A DNA stretch of 53,124 nucleotides from Stutzerimonas kirkiae (GCF_004327335.1 NZ_QJUO01000033.1:1-53124); one strand, 5' to 3'. Shown: positions 41,316-50,017, numbered from the stretch's first letter. Made by a program: numbers and translations. Notes: a model not told the origin generated them from the sequence alone.

Positions 41316-41720
41316 ATGCACCAGATCCAGGCGGCCTTTCGGGCGTTAATCTTCAGTTTGCTCGCGGTATTGCTCGCGGCCTGCTCGGGCAGTGGCCCGG
41401 AGGCGACGACCGAAAGCTTCTACAAGGCCGCGGCCAAGGGCGATGTGGACAAGGCCATCGGGCTGATTTCCTTTGCCGATGTCGGTGCGAACGAAATGGT
41501 GCAGGCCAAGGGCAAGGTGCAGATGATCGTCGGGCAGTTGCAGGCGAGAATCCAGGCCAACGATGGCCTCGATTCCGTCGAGGTACTGTCGTCGACGGTG
41601 AGCGAGGACGGCAACCAGGCGACGCTGCACAATCGCTTGAACTACAAGAATGGCAAGAGCCAGGATGACCGGGTGCGCCTGGTCAAGGAAAAGGGCGACT
41701 GGAAGATCGCCCTGAAGTGA
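41316..41720 (+). CDS. DUF4878-type lipoprotein
   Basis: A 134-residue lipoprotein. The lipobox LLAAC gives acylation at C22. The rest is a small NTF2-like DUF4878 domain (ESFYKAAAKGDVDKAIGLIS... KNGKSQDDRVRLVKEKGDWKIAL). Function unknown. Its stop overlaps the GTG start of the next gene (GTGA), so the two are coupled. Confidence 0.85.
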   Translation: MHQIQAAFRALIFSLLAVLLAACSGSGPEATTESFYKAAAKGDVDKAIGLISFADVGANEMVQAKGKVQMIVGQLQARIQANDGLDSVEVLSSTVSEDGNQATLHNRLNYKNGKSQDDRVRLVKEKGDWKIALK

Positions 41721-42289
41721 CGGGCGCGTCGCGGTTGCGCTGCGCCCTCCTGCTCGGGTTGCTGCAGGCTCCGGTGGGCTGGGCAGTGTCCCCGCCCGAA
41801 CGGGCCGAGCCGGGCGACCTGGTCTTCCGGGAGGGCACCGAGGCCATCAGTGCCATGGTCATGGCCGTGGATGGTGGCCAGTACAGCCATGTCGGCATGC
41901 TGCTCGGCGGGCCCGGAAACTGGCAGGTGATCCATGCCACCCCGGCAGAGCGGCCCGGCCAGGCCGCTGCGGTGGTGATAGATAGCCTGGCGTTCTTCAC
42001 CGACCCGCAACGATCGAAGCGCCATGCCATCTATCACGTCGAGGCCCTGCCCCGGCAGCGCGTGCAGGCCGTGCAACAGGCGCGGCAGGCCCTGGGGCTG
42101 CCGTTTCGTGTCGGCGAGGCTGGCGGCACCTATTGCACCTTGCTGGTCTGGCAGGCCTGGAAGGATGCCGGGGTGGATTTCGAGGTGCCCTTCGACTATC
42201 TCTTCATTCCCATGCTGGCGGGCGAATACCTCCTGCCGGGCGCCTTGAGGACATCCCCCAGGCTACGGCCACTGAGCCCGGACTCCTGA
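41717..42289 (+). CDS. YiiX/C92-type permuted papain-like amidase
   Basis: A 190-residue exported protein with a signal peptide (about 1-23, ending GWA). It has the order of motifs found in the permuted papain-like YiiX/YaeF (peptidase C92) group: a His in QYSHVGMLL and a Cys in GGTYCTLLVWQAW. Such enzymes are thought to cut amide bonds in cell-wall or lipid substrates. The start is a GTG overlapping the lipoprotein gene's stop. Substrate unknown. Confidence 0.78.
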   Translation: MTGASRLRCALLLGLLQAPVGWAVSPPERAEPGDLVFREGTEAISAMVMAVDGGQYSHVGMLLGGPGNWQVIHATPAERPGQAAAVVIDSLAFFTDPQRSKRHAIYHVEALPRQRVQAVQQARQALGLPFRVGEAGGTYCTLLVWQAWKDAGVDFEVPFDYLFIPMLAGEYLLPGALRTSPRLRPLSPDS

Positions 42290-42512
42290 GCTTGGGGCAC
42301 ATCCATTTCGAGGTGTCCGGTACGAATCGGAGAGACTGCTTGCGGCTGGCAGCCGCTACAAGCCCAAAGCCGTGGCAGGTTGCGCAATGTGTTCAGCCGG
42401 GAGACGAGGACAACCGGTGCGGTGTTGAGAGACATAGGTGACACATCTAGGTATCCACGAAGGTTTCGCTTCAAACCGATGCTCTCCCACTCGCGAGGCG
42501 GCGAACGATTTT

Positions 42513-43412
42513 TCAGGCACCGTCCCGCGCAGCGAACCGAAAGAAAAGGTCTTCCAGCGAGAGCTCCGGCCGGATCGCGAGCAGCGTGCCGCCCTGGGCG
42601 AGCAGACGAGCGATGCTCGCCTGTAGTTCGAGGTACGCAAGCCTGTACTCGAATACTCCCGGACATGGGCTGGAACTTTCGTCGAAAAGCGCGTGGCGGG
42701 CTTCGTAACGGATTATCAGGTCAGCCTTCCGCTCGGTTGCCAGTTCCCGGTATGGGCGGACCGCCAGCAGTTTTCCCTTGCGCATGAAGCCGACCCGGTC
42801 GGCAAGGCGCTCCATGTTCTGCAACCGGTGAGAAGTCAGGAACAGCGAGCCGCCAGCGCGACGGTATTCATCGAGAATATGCAGGACATTCCCGTGGGCA
42901 TACGGGTCGAGGCCTGAGAAGGGTTCATCCAGGATCAGCAGCCTGGGTTGAACGGCCATGGCGTGCGCCAGCGCCACTTTCTGCGTGGCCCCTTTGGGCA
43001 GTCGGCCGATGAGGCAATGCGCATATTCCTCCACTTCGAGCCTCTGCAGCCAGCACTTGCACCAGGCGTTGGCGTCACTGCGGCGAATGTCATGCCGTGC
43101 AAGCCCCGTTCGCAGGACCTCCATGGGCGTGAGGCGCTCATGCAGTGACGGGTTCTCCGCTACATAGGCGACGTGGCTGCGAGCCTGGGCGCGGCGCGCA
43201 TCATGTCCGTGTAGCGTGACGCTTCCCCGGTAGTCGCGGATCATGTCCAGAATGATCCTGATACAGGTCGACTTGCCCGCGCCGTTCGGGCCGAGCAGAG
43301 CCAATGTTTCGCCTTCCTTCAATTCGAAACTCACGTCCCTCAGGATCTGGATGCGTTCGCGTCCGATCCTCAGTGTCTTGCTGACCAGGTGAAAGGACAG
43401 GGCAGTGTTCAA
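42513..43412 (-). CDS. ABC transporter ATPase next to the pilin locus (PilH-like in context)
   Basis: A 299-residue ATPase. Walker A is GPNGAGKST and Walker B LLILDEPFSGLD. The signature is unusual: GRLPKGATQKVALAHAMA, with LPKGA in place of LSGGQ, as in CcmA/drrA-like exporters. A C-terminal region of about 90 residues has no known motif. The start is a TTG at 43412 with GGAGCAAAG upstream, overlapping the stop of the lipoprotein gene (TTGA). It forms a three-gene operon with the next two. No binding protein is present, which suits an exporter or a membrane-embedded assembly function. Confidence 0.85.
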   Translation of the reverse strand: MNTALSFHLVSKTLRIGRERIQILRDVSFELKEGETLALLGPNGAGKSTCIRIILDMIRDYRGSVTLHGHDARRAQARSHVAYVAENPSLHERLTPMEVLRTGLARHDIRRSDANAWCKCWLQRLEVEEYAHCLIGRLPKGATQKVALAHAMAVQPRLLILDEPFSGLDPYAHGNVLHILDEYRRAGGSLFLTSHRLQNMERLADRVGFMRKGKLLAVRPYRELATERKADLIIRYEARHALFDESSSPCPGVFEYRLAYLELQASIARLLAQGGTLLAIRPELSLEDLFFRFAARDGA

Positions 43413-44236
43413 GGTCTTTGCTCCATCGGGGGAAGCTCCAGGGTATTCAGGACGATCCGGTCGTCGCTCAACTGGTAGCCCAGGTGCAGTGGGTCGTGGG
43501 GGAGTCGCTCGAGCAGCCCGTGCTCGACCAGTTGCTGCAGCCGTTGTAGCGGTCCGTGCCGGCTTTCATAACGGCTTTGGGCGTCACGCAGGGTCTGTAG
43601 CCCATGCAGGCGGGTGATGCGCTTTTCCAGCATGTTGCGCAGGCCGGCCTCCCTGGCGCTATCGCGCTGGCCGATCAGGTAGTCCAGCGCCAACCGGGTG
43701 TCGCCGATGGATTCGCTGCGCAGCACGATGGCCATTTTGTGCAGTGCGCTGGCATTGTCCTGTACCCGCCTGGCCGCTGCTTCCAGCCGATGTGCCGCGC
43801 CAAGCCTGTCGTGCTGGAAAATGACCAGGTTGATGGCATGCAGGAAGAGCGGGACTTCATCCCAGAAGCGGCATTCGAGCGCCGCCTGCAGTATCCGGTT
43901 GCTGTCCTCGACCGCGCCGCTCCAGGCCAGCAGTCCGTTTGCAAGGTAGTAGTTGTCCTCATGACAGGGGTTGAGCCTGGCGATCTGCTGCCGGGCCAGG
44001 GCCAGTGGCCGGGTCTTCTCTCGTGTATCCGGCAGGCTGGCCGCTGTCACGCGGACTGCTTCGACATTCGCGGCGAGATAACGATCGCCGCCATGCAGGA
44101 TTGCCAGGGCGGGGGCAGGCATGGCGGGGCGCATAGGCATATCGTGCGATCCTGTGGCCTGCTGTCGAGCCGCCTGCCAGCAAGCGGCGATGGCGAGCAG
44201 GACGAGTGCGTGACAGGCCCGGGGCATGATCCGCAT
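43409..44236 (-). CDS. Putative lipoprotein with TPR-like helices, part of the ABC cassette
   Basis: I do not recognise this 275-residue protein. The N-terminus (MRIMPRACHALVLLAIAAC) ends in a lipobox-like IAAC at C19. The middle (about 85-190; NGLLAWSGAVEDSNRILQAALE..., DRLGAAHRLEAAARRV) looks like tetratricopeptide-type helical pairs. The C-terminus (about 225-275) resembles the GLLERLPHDPLHLGYQL type of segment. I chose the ATG at 44236, one base after the permease stop; a second ATG lies at 44227. Its place between permease and ATPase suggests a structural partner of the transporter. Confidence 0.75.
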   Translation of the reverse strand: MRIMPRACHALVLLAIAACWQAARQQATGSHDMPMRPAMPAPALAILHGGDRYLAANVEAVRVTAASLPDTREKTRPLALARQQIARLNPCHEDNYYLANGLLAWSGAVEDSNRILQAALECRFWDEVPLFLHAINLVIFQHDRLGAAHRLEAAARRVQDNASALHKMAIVLRSESIGDTRLALDYLIGQRDSAREAGLRNMLEKRITRLHGLQTLRDAQSRYESRHGPLQRLQQLVEHGLLERLPHDPLHLGYQLSDDRIVLNTLELPPMEQRP

Positions 44237-44237
44237 T

Positions 44238-45047
44238 TCAGGGGAAGTCCTTGCGTTGCACTGACCACAAGGCAAGCCCCAGCAGGACCATGGCATAGCA
44301 GAGGGCGGAGATGATCGACCACTGCCATCCCGCCTCCAGGAACTCCCATTTGTCATAGAGCGTGATCATGCGCACATCCAGGAGGCCCAGGTCAGGCAGC
44401 AGGTAGTGCAGCAGTCCAGGGCCGGCACGGCTATCCGCCGGCCCTCCCTCGGTAACGGGCAAGCCGTCGAGCGTCCCCTGGCTGCGGGCGATCAGGGTGA
44501 AGCCCAGTGTGCCGACGAGGATGAGCCCCGGGGTGCTGGTTACAGTGGCAAGCAGGGTGGCCAATGCGCACAGGACGCATGCCTCTGCGGCGATGAACGA
44601 GAGCGTGAGCAGAAAGGGCAGGCCCAGGCCCGGTGGTGTGCCCTGGGGTTGCCCGTGGCCGATCATGAATGCGCTGGCCGCCAGGGGTATGGCGAGTACC
44701 GGGAGCAATGCAAGGCACAGGATGAAGGTGGCTGCGAAACGCCTGATGAGCAGTGCATGGCGCGGCAATGGATAGGCCAGGTCGATGAGTGGCTGGCGGC
44801 GATTGAACTCGTTGAATATCAACTCATGGGCAAGCAAGGAAATGAACAAGGGGGTGATCAGGCGTATTGCGGAAATGCCCATGTCCAGTGCCATCGTCAT
44901 GGGTTGGCGTGGGCTGAGCGATGAGAAAAGTGTCGCTGCCGCGCTAGTGATAATGGCCGATACGGCATAAAGCTTTATACAGTTGGTTCGCAGGGAAAGT
45001 GTCATCTCCATGCGGTCTGGTAGATATAAGCGCAGATATTTCGACAT
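44238..45047 (-). CDS. ABC-2-type permease next to the pilin locus (PilI-like in context)
   Basis: A 269-residue inner-membrane protein with about six hydrophobic helices of the ABC-2 exporter type (LYAVSAIITSAAATLFSSL, FAATFILCLALLPVLAIPLAASAF, LLTLSFIAAEACVLCALATLLATV). The cytoplasmic segment HELIFNEFNRRQPLIDLAYPLPRHALLIRR is typical of ABC-2 permeases. I keep the ATG at 45047; in-frame ATGs at 45011 and 45005 are possible. First of the three-gene cassette. Confidence 0.82.
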   Translation of the reverse strand: MSKYLRLYLPDRMEMTLSLRTNCIKLYAVSAIITSAAATLFSSLSPRQPMTMALDMGISAIRLITPLFISLLAHELIFNEFNRRQPLIDLAYPLPRHALLIRRFAATFILCLALLPVLAIPLAASAFMIGHGQPQGTPPGLGLPFLLTLSFIAAEACVLCALATLLATVTSTPGLILVGTLGFTLIARSQGTLDGLPVTEGGPADSRAGPGLLHYLLPDLGLLDVRMITLYDKWEFLEAGWQWSIISALCYAMVLLGLALWSVQRKDFP

Positions 45048-45115
45048 TCCTTGTATACCTTGCGTGTTTTGTCGGGTTACTTGATTCGGGCGATCGCGCT
45101 ACTGCCTTGAAATAG

Positions 45116-45206
45116 CCGAAAGAGCGCAGGAAAGTTGCGAGCTGAGCGGAAGTGAAGGGCTACCCGTGCTTTTCGTCCAGCATTCCAGTCTCCAGCGGTT
45201 TTTCGC
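45116..45206. repeat. Intergenic palindrome family, copy 8
   Basis: CCGAAAGAGCGCAGGAAAG... faces GTGCTTTTCGTCCAGCATTCCAGTCTCCAGCGGTTTTTCGC. It is diverged in the left arm. It directly abuts the stop codon of the pilin-partner gene, so on the minus strand it could terminate the pilin operon and separate it from the ABC cassette. Confidence 0.6.
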
Positions 45207-45207
45207 T

Positions 45208-45678
45208 TCAATGGCCAACCACCGACTCCAGAACCGTGGCGCTACTGCAGAAATCCGCAAGGCTTACCGCGCCGACTATTCCTCCCGATGTAGAGGCGGA
45301 GAATGCCTTGCCCTTATCATCGGTTTCGAACGTGTGAGCCGTTCCGCCATTCGCCGCCGCTTCGGCCTTGCTATCGTTGCAGGACGCGTCGTTCCATTCA
45401 TTGGCACCACCGTTCACGTTGACGATTGCGCAGTTGATCGTGCTCTTCTTGCGGCTGCCGGCCTTGTGGCAGGTGGCTATGCGTATGACGTTGTTGTCCA
45501 GGTCACAGGCGTAGGCCCCGTAGACGTTGCTGGACAGATTGATCGTCACGGCTTCCGAGAGCAGTTCACAACCGGTATTCCCAGCCTGGATAGGGACGCC
45601 GGATGAAATCGTGGCGGCCGATGCGCAGGGAATGGCGGTGATCAACATTGGCGCCAGCAGGAGCGGAAGAGTCTTCAT
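45208..45678 (-). CDS. Secreted cysteine-rich partner of the short pilin (PilA-C-like candidate)
   Basis: A 156-residue secreted protein of no family that I recognise. A Sec signal (1-21, ending CASA) is followed by a 135-residue mature part with six cysteines (37, 58, 70, 83, 100, 144), enough for three disulfides, and a Gly/Ser/Thr/Asn-rich beta-like composition. It has no type III pilin signal. It starts 12 bases after the short-pilin stop, with GGAG placed correctly in the gap, so the two are co-translated. By position, size and secretion it looks like the detached globular head of a type IV pilin, as PilA-C is in Geobacter. That role is inference. Confidence 0.8.
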   Translation of the reverse strand: MKTLPLLLAPMLITAIPCASAATISSGVPIQAGNTGCELLSEAVTINLSSNVYGAYACDLDNNVIRIATCHKAGSRKKSTINCAIVNVNGGANEWNDASCNDSKAEAAANGGTAHTFETDDKGKAFSASTSGGIVGAVSLADFCSSATVLESVVGH

Positions 45679-45690
45679 TTTGTACTCCGT

Positions 45691-45876
45691 TCAGAGTTGG
45701 GCGGCAGCCATCACGCTGATGGCGTTCCTGGCGTCGGCCGTGGCCACGGTATCGTTCGATCTCGATCGGTATTCATTGAATTGAGGGATGGCGATGGCGG
45801 AGAGAACGCCAATTATGGATACCACGATCATCAGCTCTATCAGGGTGAATCCATTTCTCATGCATGGGCTCTTCAT
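45691..45876 (-). CDS. Short type IV prepilin (PilA-N-like, helix only)
   Basis: A 61-residue prepilin. The leader MKSPCMRNG is cut before Phe by PilD. The mature part (52 residues) has FTLIE with Glu5, the hydrophobic helix and IPQF at position 21-24, then a short amphipathic stretch ([19 protein letters not shown]), and stops. The usual ~100-residue globular head with its disulfide loop is missing. The stop is followed at once by a ribosome site for the next gene, so this is not simply a frameshift. The start at 45876 has AAGGAG. It occupies the normal pilA position, divergent from pilB. Confidence 0.9.
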   Translation of the reverse strand: MKSPCMRNGFTLIELMIVVSIIGVLSAIAIPQFNEYRSRSNDTVATADARNAISVMAAAQL

Positions 45877-45914
45877 AAGGCGACTCCTTGTCGGTTACAT
45901 GTGAGCTGTGGATA

Positions 45915-45929
45915 TGCACAAGTTGTACA
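45915..45929. promoter_or_regulatory. Palindrome in the pilin-pilB intergenic region
   Basis: TGCACAAGTTGTACA is a near-perfect 15-base palindrome, 38 bases upstream of the pilin start. It could be an operator or part of the promoter. I looked for a sigma-54 site (GG-N10-GC) for the pilin and found none with correct spacing. Confidence 0.3.
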
Positions 45930-46138
45930 CCCGTATTTGTTGGTGTGCAGGATCTCTTCTCGAATTTGTGATGCCGTTCACTTTCTTATCGGACTTTGGC
46001 GATTAGGATAATGGCGAGCCTTATGTAGACCCTTCTCGGAAGTTAACGTCGGGCGGGAAGTTTCGCACCGCTCCGGAAGTGTTCCGCCGGTGAGCGGAGT
46101 TCGAGGCTTTATATATTTGTTCGAAAAGAGATGGACCG

Positions 46139-47827
46139 ATGGACGATGACGATGCCCTGGCCGGATTGGCCCGAGAACTGGTCGATTCGGGCCTGCTACA
46201 TGAATGGCAGGTGCGCCAGGCACGGAAAGAGGCCGAGCGCGATCGTATGTCGCTGGTTGCCTGGCTGGCCAGGCACCGTCTGGTCGACAGCCATCGGCTG
46301 ATGGTGTTGTCCGGTCAACTGTTCGGCCTGCCCTGCTTCGATCTTGCACAGTTCGATCCAGGGCAGGCCCCGTCGGGCCTGATCAGCGAGAGGCTGGCCA
46401 GAATGCATCGTGTTCTGCCCCTGCGGTTGCAGGGCAACCGCCTGCATGTGGCCGTGTCCGACCCGACGAACCAGCAGGCCATCAGTGACATCCAGTTCAG
46501 TACCGGGCTCTGCGTGGAGAGCGTACTGGTGGATGACGATCTGCTCGGCAAGGCCCTGGACAGCTTGTTCGCGGTCGCCGCTACCGATCTGCTCGAAGCA
46601 CCCGAGGGCGGTATCGGTAACCTGGACCCGCGCGAGAGCGAGGCGCGGACGGCACAGTACGATGCCGCCGAAGATGCGCCGGCCGTGCGTTTCGTACAGG
46701 GTGTGTTGGTGCGTGCGATACAGCAGGGGGCCTCCGATCTGCATTTCGAGCCTCAGGAAACGCATTACCGGATACGCTGCCGTACCGACGGCATCCTGCA
46801 TGAGCTGGCACGCCCGCCGATGCAACTGGCCGGTCGTATATCCATACGCCTGAAGGTGATGGCCGGCATGGACATCGCGGAGCGGCGGCGAGCTCAGGAT
46901 GGCCGGGCGAGACTGAAGGTGGACGAGGGGAAGTTCATCGACATGCGCGTCAATACCCTGCCGGTCCTGTGGGGCGAGAAGATCGTGGTACGTATCCTCG
47001 ATTCCTCCAGCTCCAGGCTGGGCATCGATGCGCTGGGTTTCGAGGCTGATCAGAAGGCGCTGTACCTGTCTGCCCTGAAGCGTCCCCAGGGCCTGATTCT
47101 GGTAACCGGCCCCACGGGAATGGGCAAGACCCTGACCCTGTATAGCGGACTGGATATTCTCAATACCGAGGGCGTGAATATCCTGACGGCGGAAGATCCG
47201 GTGGAAATCAGCCTGCCGGGAGCCTGCCAGGTCAATGTCAACCCGCGCCAGGGGCTGGGCTTCGCCCAGGCCCTGCGTGCGTTCCTGCGACAGGACCCGG
47301 ATGTGATCATGGTGGGTGAGATCCGTGACCTGGAAACGGCCGAAGTCGCCATCAAGGCCGCTCAGACCGGGCATCTGGTGCTCTCCACCCTGCATACCGG
47401 CAGCGCTGCGGAAACCCTGGAAAGGCTGCGCAACATGGGCGTGCCCGCCTTCAATATCGCGACATCGGTGAGCCTGATCATCGCCCAGCGGCTGGTGCGC
47501 AGGTTGTGCGAGTGCAAGCGTGAAGTGCGATTGCCTGAGAAAGCGCTGCTCGACGAAGGATTTCCGGCAGATCGTATCGGGCATTTCAGGCTCTTTGAGA
47601 ATGTCGGTTGCGGCAACTGCAGGGATGGCTACAGGGGGCGGATCGGAATCCATGAGGTGGTGAGCATCACGCCTGAACTGCAGCAGTTGATCCTGCGCGA
47701 AGGCAATTCAATCGAGATGGCTGCGCTGGCGCGCCAGGAAGGCTTCAGCGACTTGCGTTGCTCCGGGCTGTCGAAGGTCATGCAGGGGATTACCAGCCTG
47801 GCTGAAGTCAACCGGGTAACGGTGTAG
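46139..47827 (+). CDS. pilB: Type IV pilus extension ATPase PilB
   Basis: This hexameric motor drives pilus extension. The 562-residue protein has the N-terminal PilB/GspE domain (about 10-150), then the catalytic core: Asp box (DLHFEPQETHYRIRCRTDG), Walker A, Walker B (DPDVIMVGEIRD), His box (TGHLVLSTLHTG) and a tetracysteine zinc site (CECK...CGNC). The Walker A reads GPTGMGKT (G324-T331), with Met328 where most PilB proteins have Ser. The start at 46139 follows AAGAGATGGA. First gene of pilBCD. Confidence 0.96.
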   Translation: MDDDDALAGLARELVDSGLLHEWQVRQARKEAERDRMSLVAWLARHRLVDSHRLMVLSGQLFGLPCFDLAQFDPGQAPSGLISERLARMHRVLPLRLQGNRLHVAVSDPTNQQAISDIQFSTGLCVESVLVDDDLLGKALDSLFAVAATDLLEAPEGGIGNLDPRESEARTAQYDAAEDAPAVRFVQGVLVRAIQQGASDLHFEPQETHYRIRCRTDGILHELARPPMQLAGRISIRLKVMAGMDIAERRRAQDGRARLKVDEGKFIDMRVNTLPVLWGEKIVVRILDSSSSRLGIDALGFEADQKALYLSALKRPQGLILVTGPTGMGKTLTLYSGLDILNTEGVNILTAEDPVEISLPGACQVNVNPRQGLGFAQALRAFLRQDPDVIMVGEIRDLETAEVAIKAAQTGHLVLSTLHTGSAAETLERLRNMGVPAFNIATSVSLIIAQRLVRRLCECKREVRLPEKALLDEGFPADRIGHFRLFENVGCGNCRDGYRGRIGIHEVVSITPELQQLILREGNSIEMAALARQEGFSDLRCSGLSKVMQGITSLAEVNRVTV

Positions 47828-47840
47828 GCGGGAGCGGATC

Positions 47841-49049
47841 GTGAGGAATCACCTGTTCAGTTGGGAGGGGACGGACAGCCAGGGGCGGCGACTCGGGGGC
47901 GAGCTGTCCGCGGCGAGCCCTCTGCTGGCCAGGGCGCGGTTGCGCAGCCAGGGCGTCCGGGCTCCCAGGGTTCGCCGGAAGGTCGCACCATTGTTCGCAG
48001 CGTCCGGGCGGAGGGTCGTCTCGTTGGACATTGCCCTGTTCACCCGGCAGATGGCGACCATGCTGAAGGCTGGCGTGCCCTTGTTGCAGGCTCTCGAGAT
48101 CATTCGGGAGGGTATCGACAAGCAGGCCATGCGTACGCTGATCGGTGATATTCGCCAGGAAATCGCCAGTGGCAACAGTTTCTCGGGCGCCTTGAGAAAG
48201 TGGCCGGGGTACTTCGATGAACTGTATTGCAACCTGATCGTGGCAGGGGAGCAGTCCGGGGCCCTGGACGTTCTGCTGGATCGTGTTGCGACCTACCAGG
48301 AAAGAGGGGCGCTGCTCAAGGGCAGGGTCAGGCGTGCGATGGCCTACCCGTTGGCGGTGATCATGATGGGCTTTATCGTTTCGGCGATCCTGCTGGTCAA
48401 GGTGGTGCCCGAGTTCGAGGCGGTCTTTGCGGATTTCGGCGCGGAACTGCCACTGTTCACACGCTCTGTCGTGGGCCTTTCCGATGCGGTACGGCAAGTA
48501 TGGTATCTGCTGTTGCCCGGCGTCATCATGGGCACCCTCGGCTATGGCTATCTTTATCGCTGTTCCAGGCGGGTGCGGGATGCGCAGGAGCGGATCTCGC
48601 TGAGATTGCCGGTTGTCGGTGGAATCCTCCGCAAGGCGGCCATCGCCCGCTATGCACGTACTCTGGCGACGACCTTCGCCGCAGGTGTACCACTGGTGGA
48701 TGCACTGGTTTCGGTAGCGGGGGCCACTGGCAATGTAGTATTCCGCAACGCGGTCGCCGAGGTGCGCACGGATGTTTCCTCCGGGCATCAGTTGCATGCC
48801 GCCATGCGCCGTTGCGGTGTGTTCCCGAGCATGGTGGTACAGATGGTCGCCATTGGCGAGGAGGCCGGGGCGCTGGATGACATGCTGGGGAAGTCCGCCG
48901 GGTTCTATGAGGCGGAAGTCGACAATGCGGTGGATAACCTCACCACTCTGATGGAACCGGCGATCATGGCGGTGCTGGGGGTTCTGGTCGGAGGTTTGAT
49001 CATCGCCATGTATCTGCCGATCTTCCAGTTGGGCAATGTAGTTGGGTGA
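47841..49049 (+). CDS. pilC: Type IV pilus inner-membrane platform protein PilC
   Basis: PilC is the platform on which PilB and the retraction motor act. The 402-residue protein has two GspF domains (about 68-190 and 270-392) with FTRQMATMLKAGVPLLQAL and YARTLATTFAAGVPLVDAL, three membrane helices and the VAIGEEAGALDDML motif. The start is a GTG at 47841 with GGGAG nine bases upstream; 13 bases separate it from pilB. Confidence 0.95.
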   Translation: MRNHLFSWEGTDSQGRRLGGELSAASPLLARARLRSQGVRAPRVRRKVAPLFAASGRRVVSLDIALFTRQMATMLKAGVPLLQALEIIREGIDKQAMRTLIGDIRQEIASGNSFSGALRKWPGYFDELYCNLIVAGEQSGALDVLLDRVATYQERGALLKGRVRRAMAYPLAVIMMGFIVSAILLVKVVPEFEAVFADFGAELPLFTRSVVGLSDAVRQVWYLLLPGVIMGTLGYGYLYRCSRRVRDAQERISLRLPVVGGILRKAAIARYARTLATTFAAGVPLVDALVSVAGATGNVVFRNAVAEVRTDVSSGHQLHAAMRRCGVFPSMVVQMVAIGEEAGALDDMLGKSAGFYEAEVDNAVDNLTTLMEPAIMAVLGVLVGGLIIAMYLPIFQLGNVVG

Positions 49050-49052
49050 CCG

Positions 49053-49922
49053 ATGATTCTCGAGCTGTTGGCCGGCAATGCGCTGGTGTTCGTTTCCTGT
49101 ACTGCCGTGCTGGGGCTGCTGGTGGGCAGCTTCCTCAATGTGGTTGTCCATCGCCTGCCGATCATGATGCAGCGTGAGTGGCTGTCCCAGGCTCGGGAGT
49201 TTCTCTCGTTGCCGGGGAGCGACGATGACGGCGGGCCTTTCAATCTGATGCTGCCGAGGTCACGCTGCCCTCATTGCGAGCACGTGATCCGCTCCTGGGA
49301 AAACATACCGCTGATCAGTTGGCTGGTGCTGCGAGGCCGCTGCTCGGCGTGCAAGGCACCCATCAGCTGCCGTTATCCATTGCTGGAACTGAGCTGTGCC
49401 CTGATCTCGGCTTTTGTCGCCTGGCATTATGGTTTTTCCTGGCAGGCAGGGGCGATGTTGCTGCTGAGCTGGGGGCTGCTGGCCATGAGCCTGATCGACG
49501 CCGAGCATCAGTTGCTACCGGATGCGCTGGTGTTTCCCCTGTTGTGGCTGGGGCTGATCGCCAACAGCTTCGGGGTTTTCTGCACTTTGCATGATGCCTT
49601 GTGGGGCGCGGTGCTCGGTTATTCGAGCCTGTGGGCGGTGTACTGGCTGTTCAGGCTGACGACGGGCAAGGAAGGCATGGGGTATGGCGACTTCAAGCTC
49701 CTGGCGATGCTGGGAGCCTGGGGCGGCTGGCAGATTCTGCCTGTCACCATTTTACTTTCGGCGCTGTCTGGTGCCCTGATCGGCTCCATCATGTTGCGTT
49801 TGCGTAAAGCTGACATGGTCACGCCCATTCCCTTCGGACCTTACCTGGCGTTTGCGGGCTGGGTGGCGATGGTCTGGGGCGAGCGGATCAATGCGCTGTA
49901 TCTGAGCACTGCCGGGCTCTGA
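49053..49922 (+). CDS. pilD: Prepilin peptidase PilD
   Basis: This membrane aspartyl protease cuts prepilin leaders and N-methylates the new end. The 289-residue protein has the N-terminal methylase domain with the two CxxC pairs ([32 protein letters not shown]), the catalytic Asp residues in [12 protein letters not shown] and in the GxGDxK motif GYGDFKLL, and eight membrane helices. It should process the short prepilin, whose Gly-Phe site is canonical. It starts three bases after pilC. Confidence 0.96.
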   Translation: MILELLAGNALVFVSCTAVLGLLVGSFLNVVVHRLPIMMQREWLSQAREFLSLPGSDDDGGPFNLMLPRSRCPHCEHVIRSWENIPLISWLVLRGRCSACKAPISCRYPLLELSCALISAFVAWHYGFSWQAGAMLLLSWGLLAMSLIDAEHQLLPDALVFPLLWLGLIANSFGVFCTLHDALWGAVLGYSSLWAVYWLFRLTTGKEGMGYGDFKLLAMLGAWGGWQILPVTILLSALSGALIGSIMLRLRKADMVTPIPFGPYLAFAGWVAMVWGERINALYLSTAGL

Positions 49923-50017
49923 AACATATTCAGTGGGCTGCCGGCCCACTGCCCACGAGGTTGGCGTTATATGCTTACGCGGGTATGGCCATTGCGGTCG
50001 GATGGAGCTTTTCGACG

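Noticed and set aside
42412..42462. GAGACATAGGTGACACAT stretch resembling an IS481-type end
   Set aside because: There is only one end, no transposase remnant and no second inverted repeat in the 223-base gap, so the likeness is not enough to call an element.
45208..45876. Reading the short pilin and its partner as one frameshifted pilin gene
   Set aside because: The downstream gene has its own ribosome site, ATG and a full Sec signal peptide, which a pilin head would not carry.
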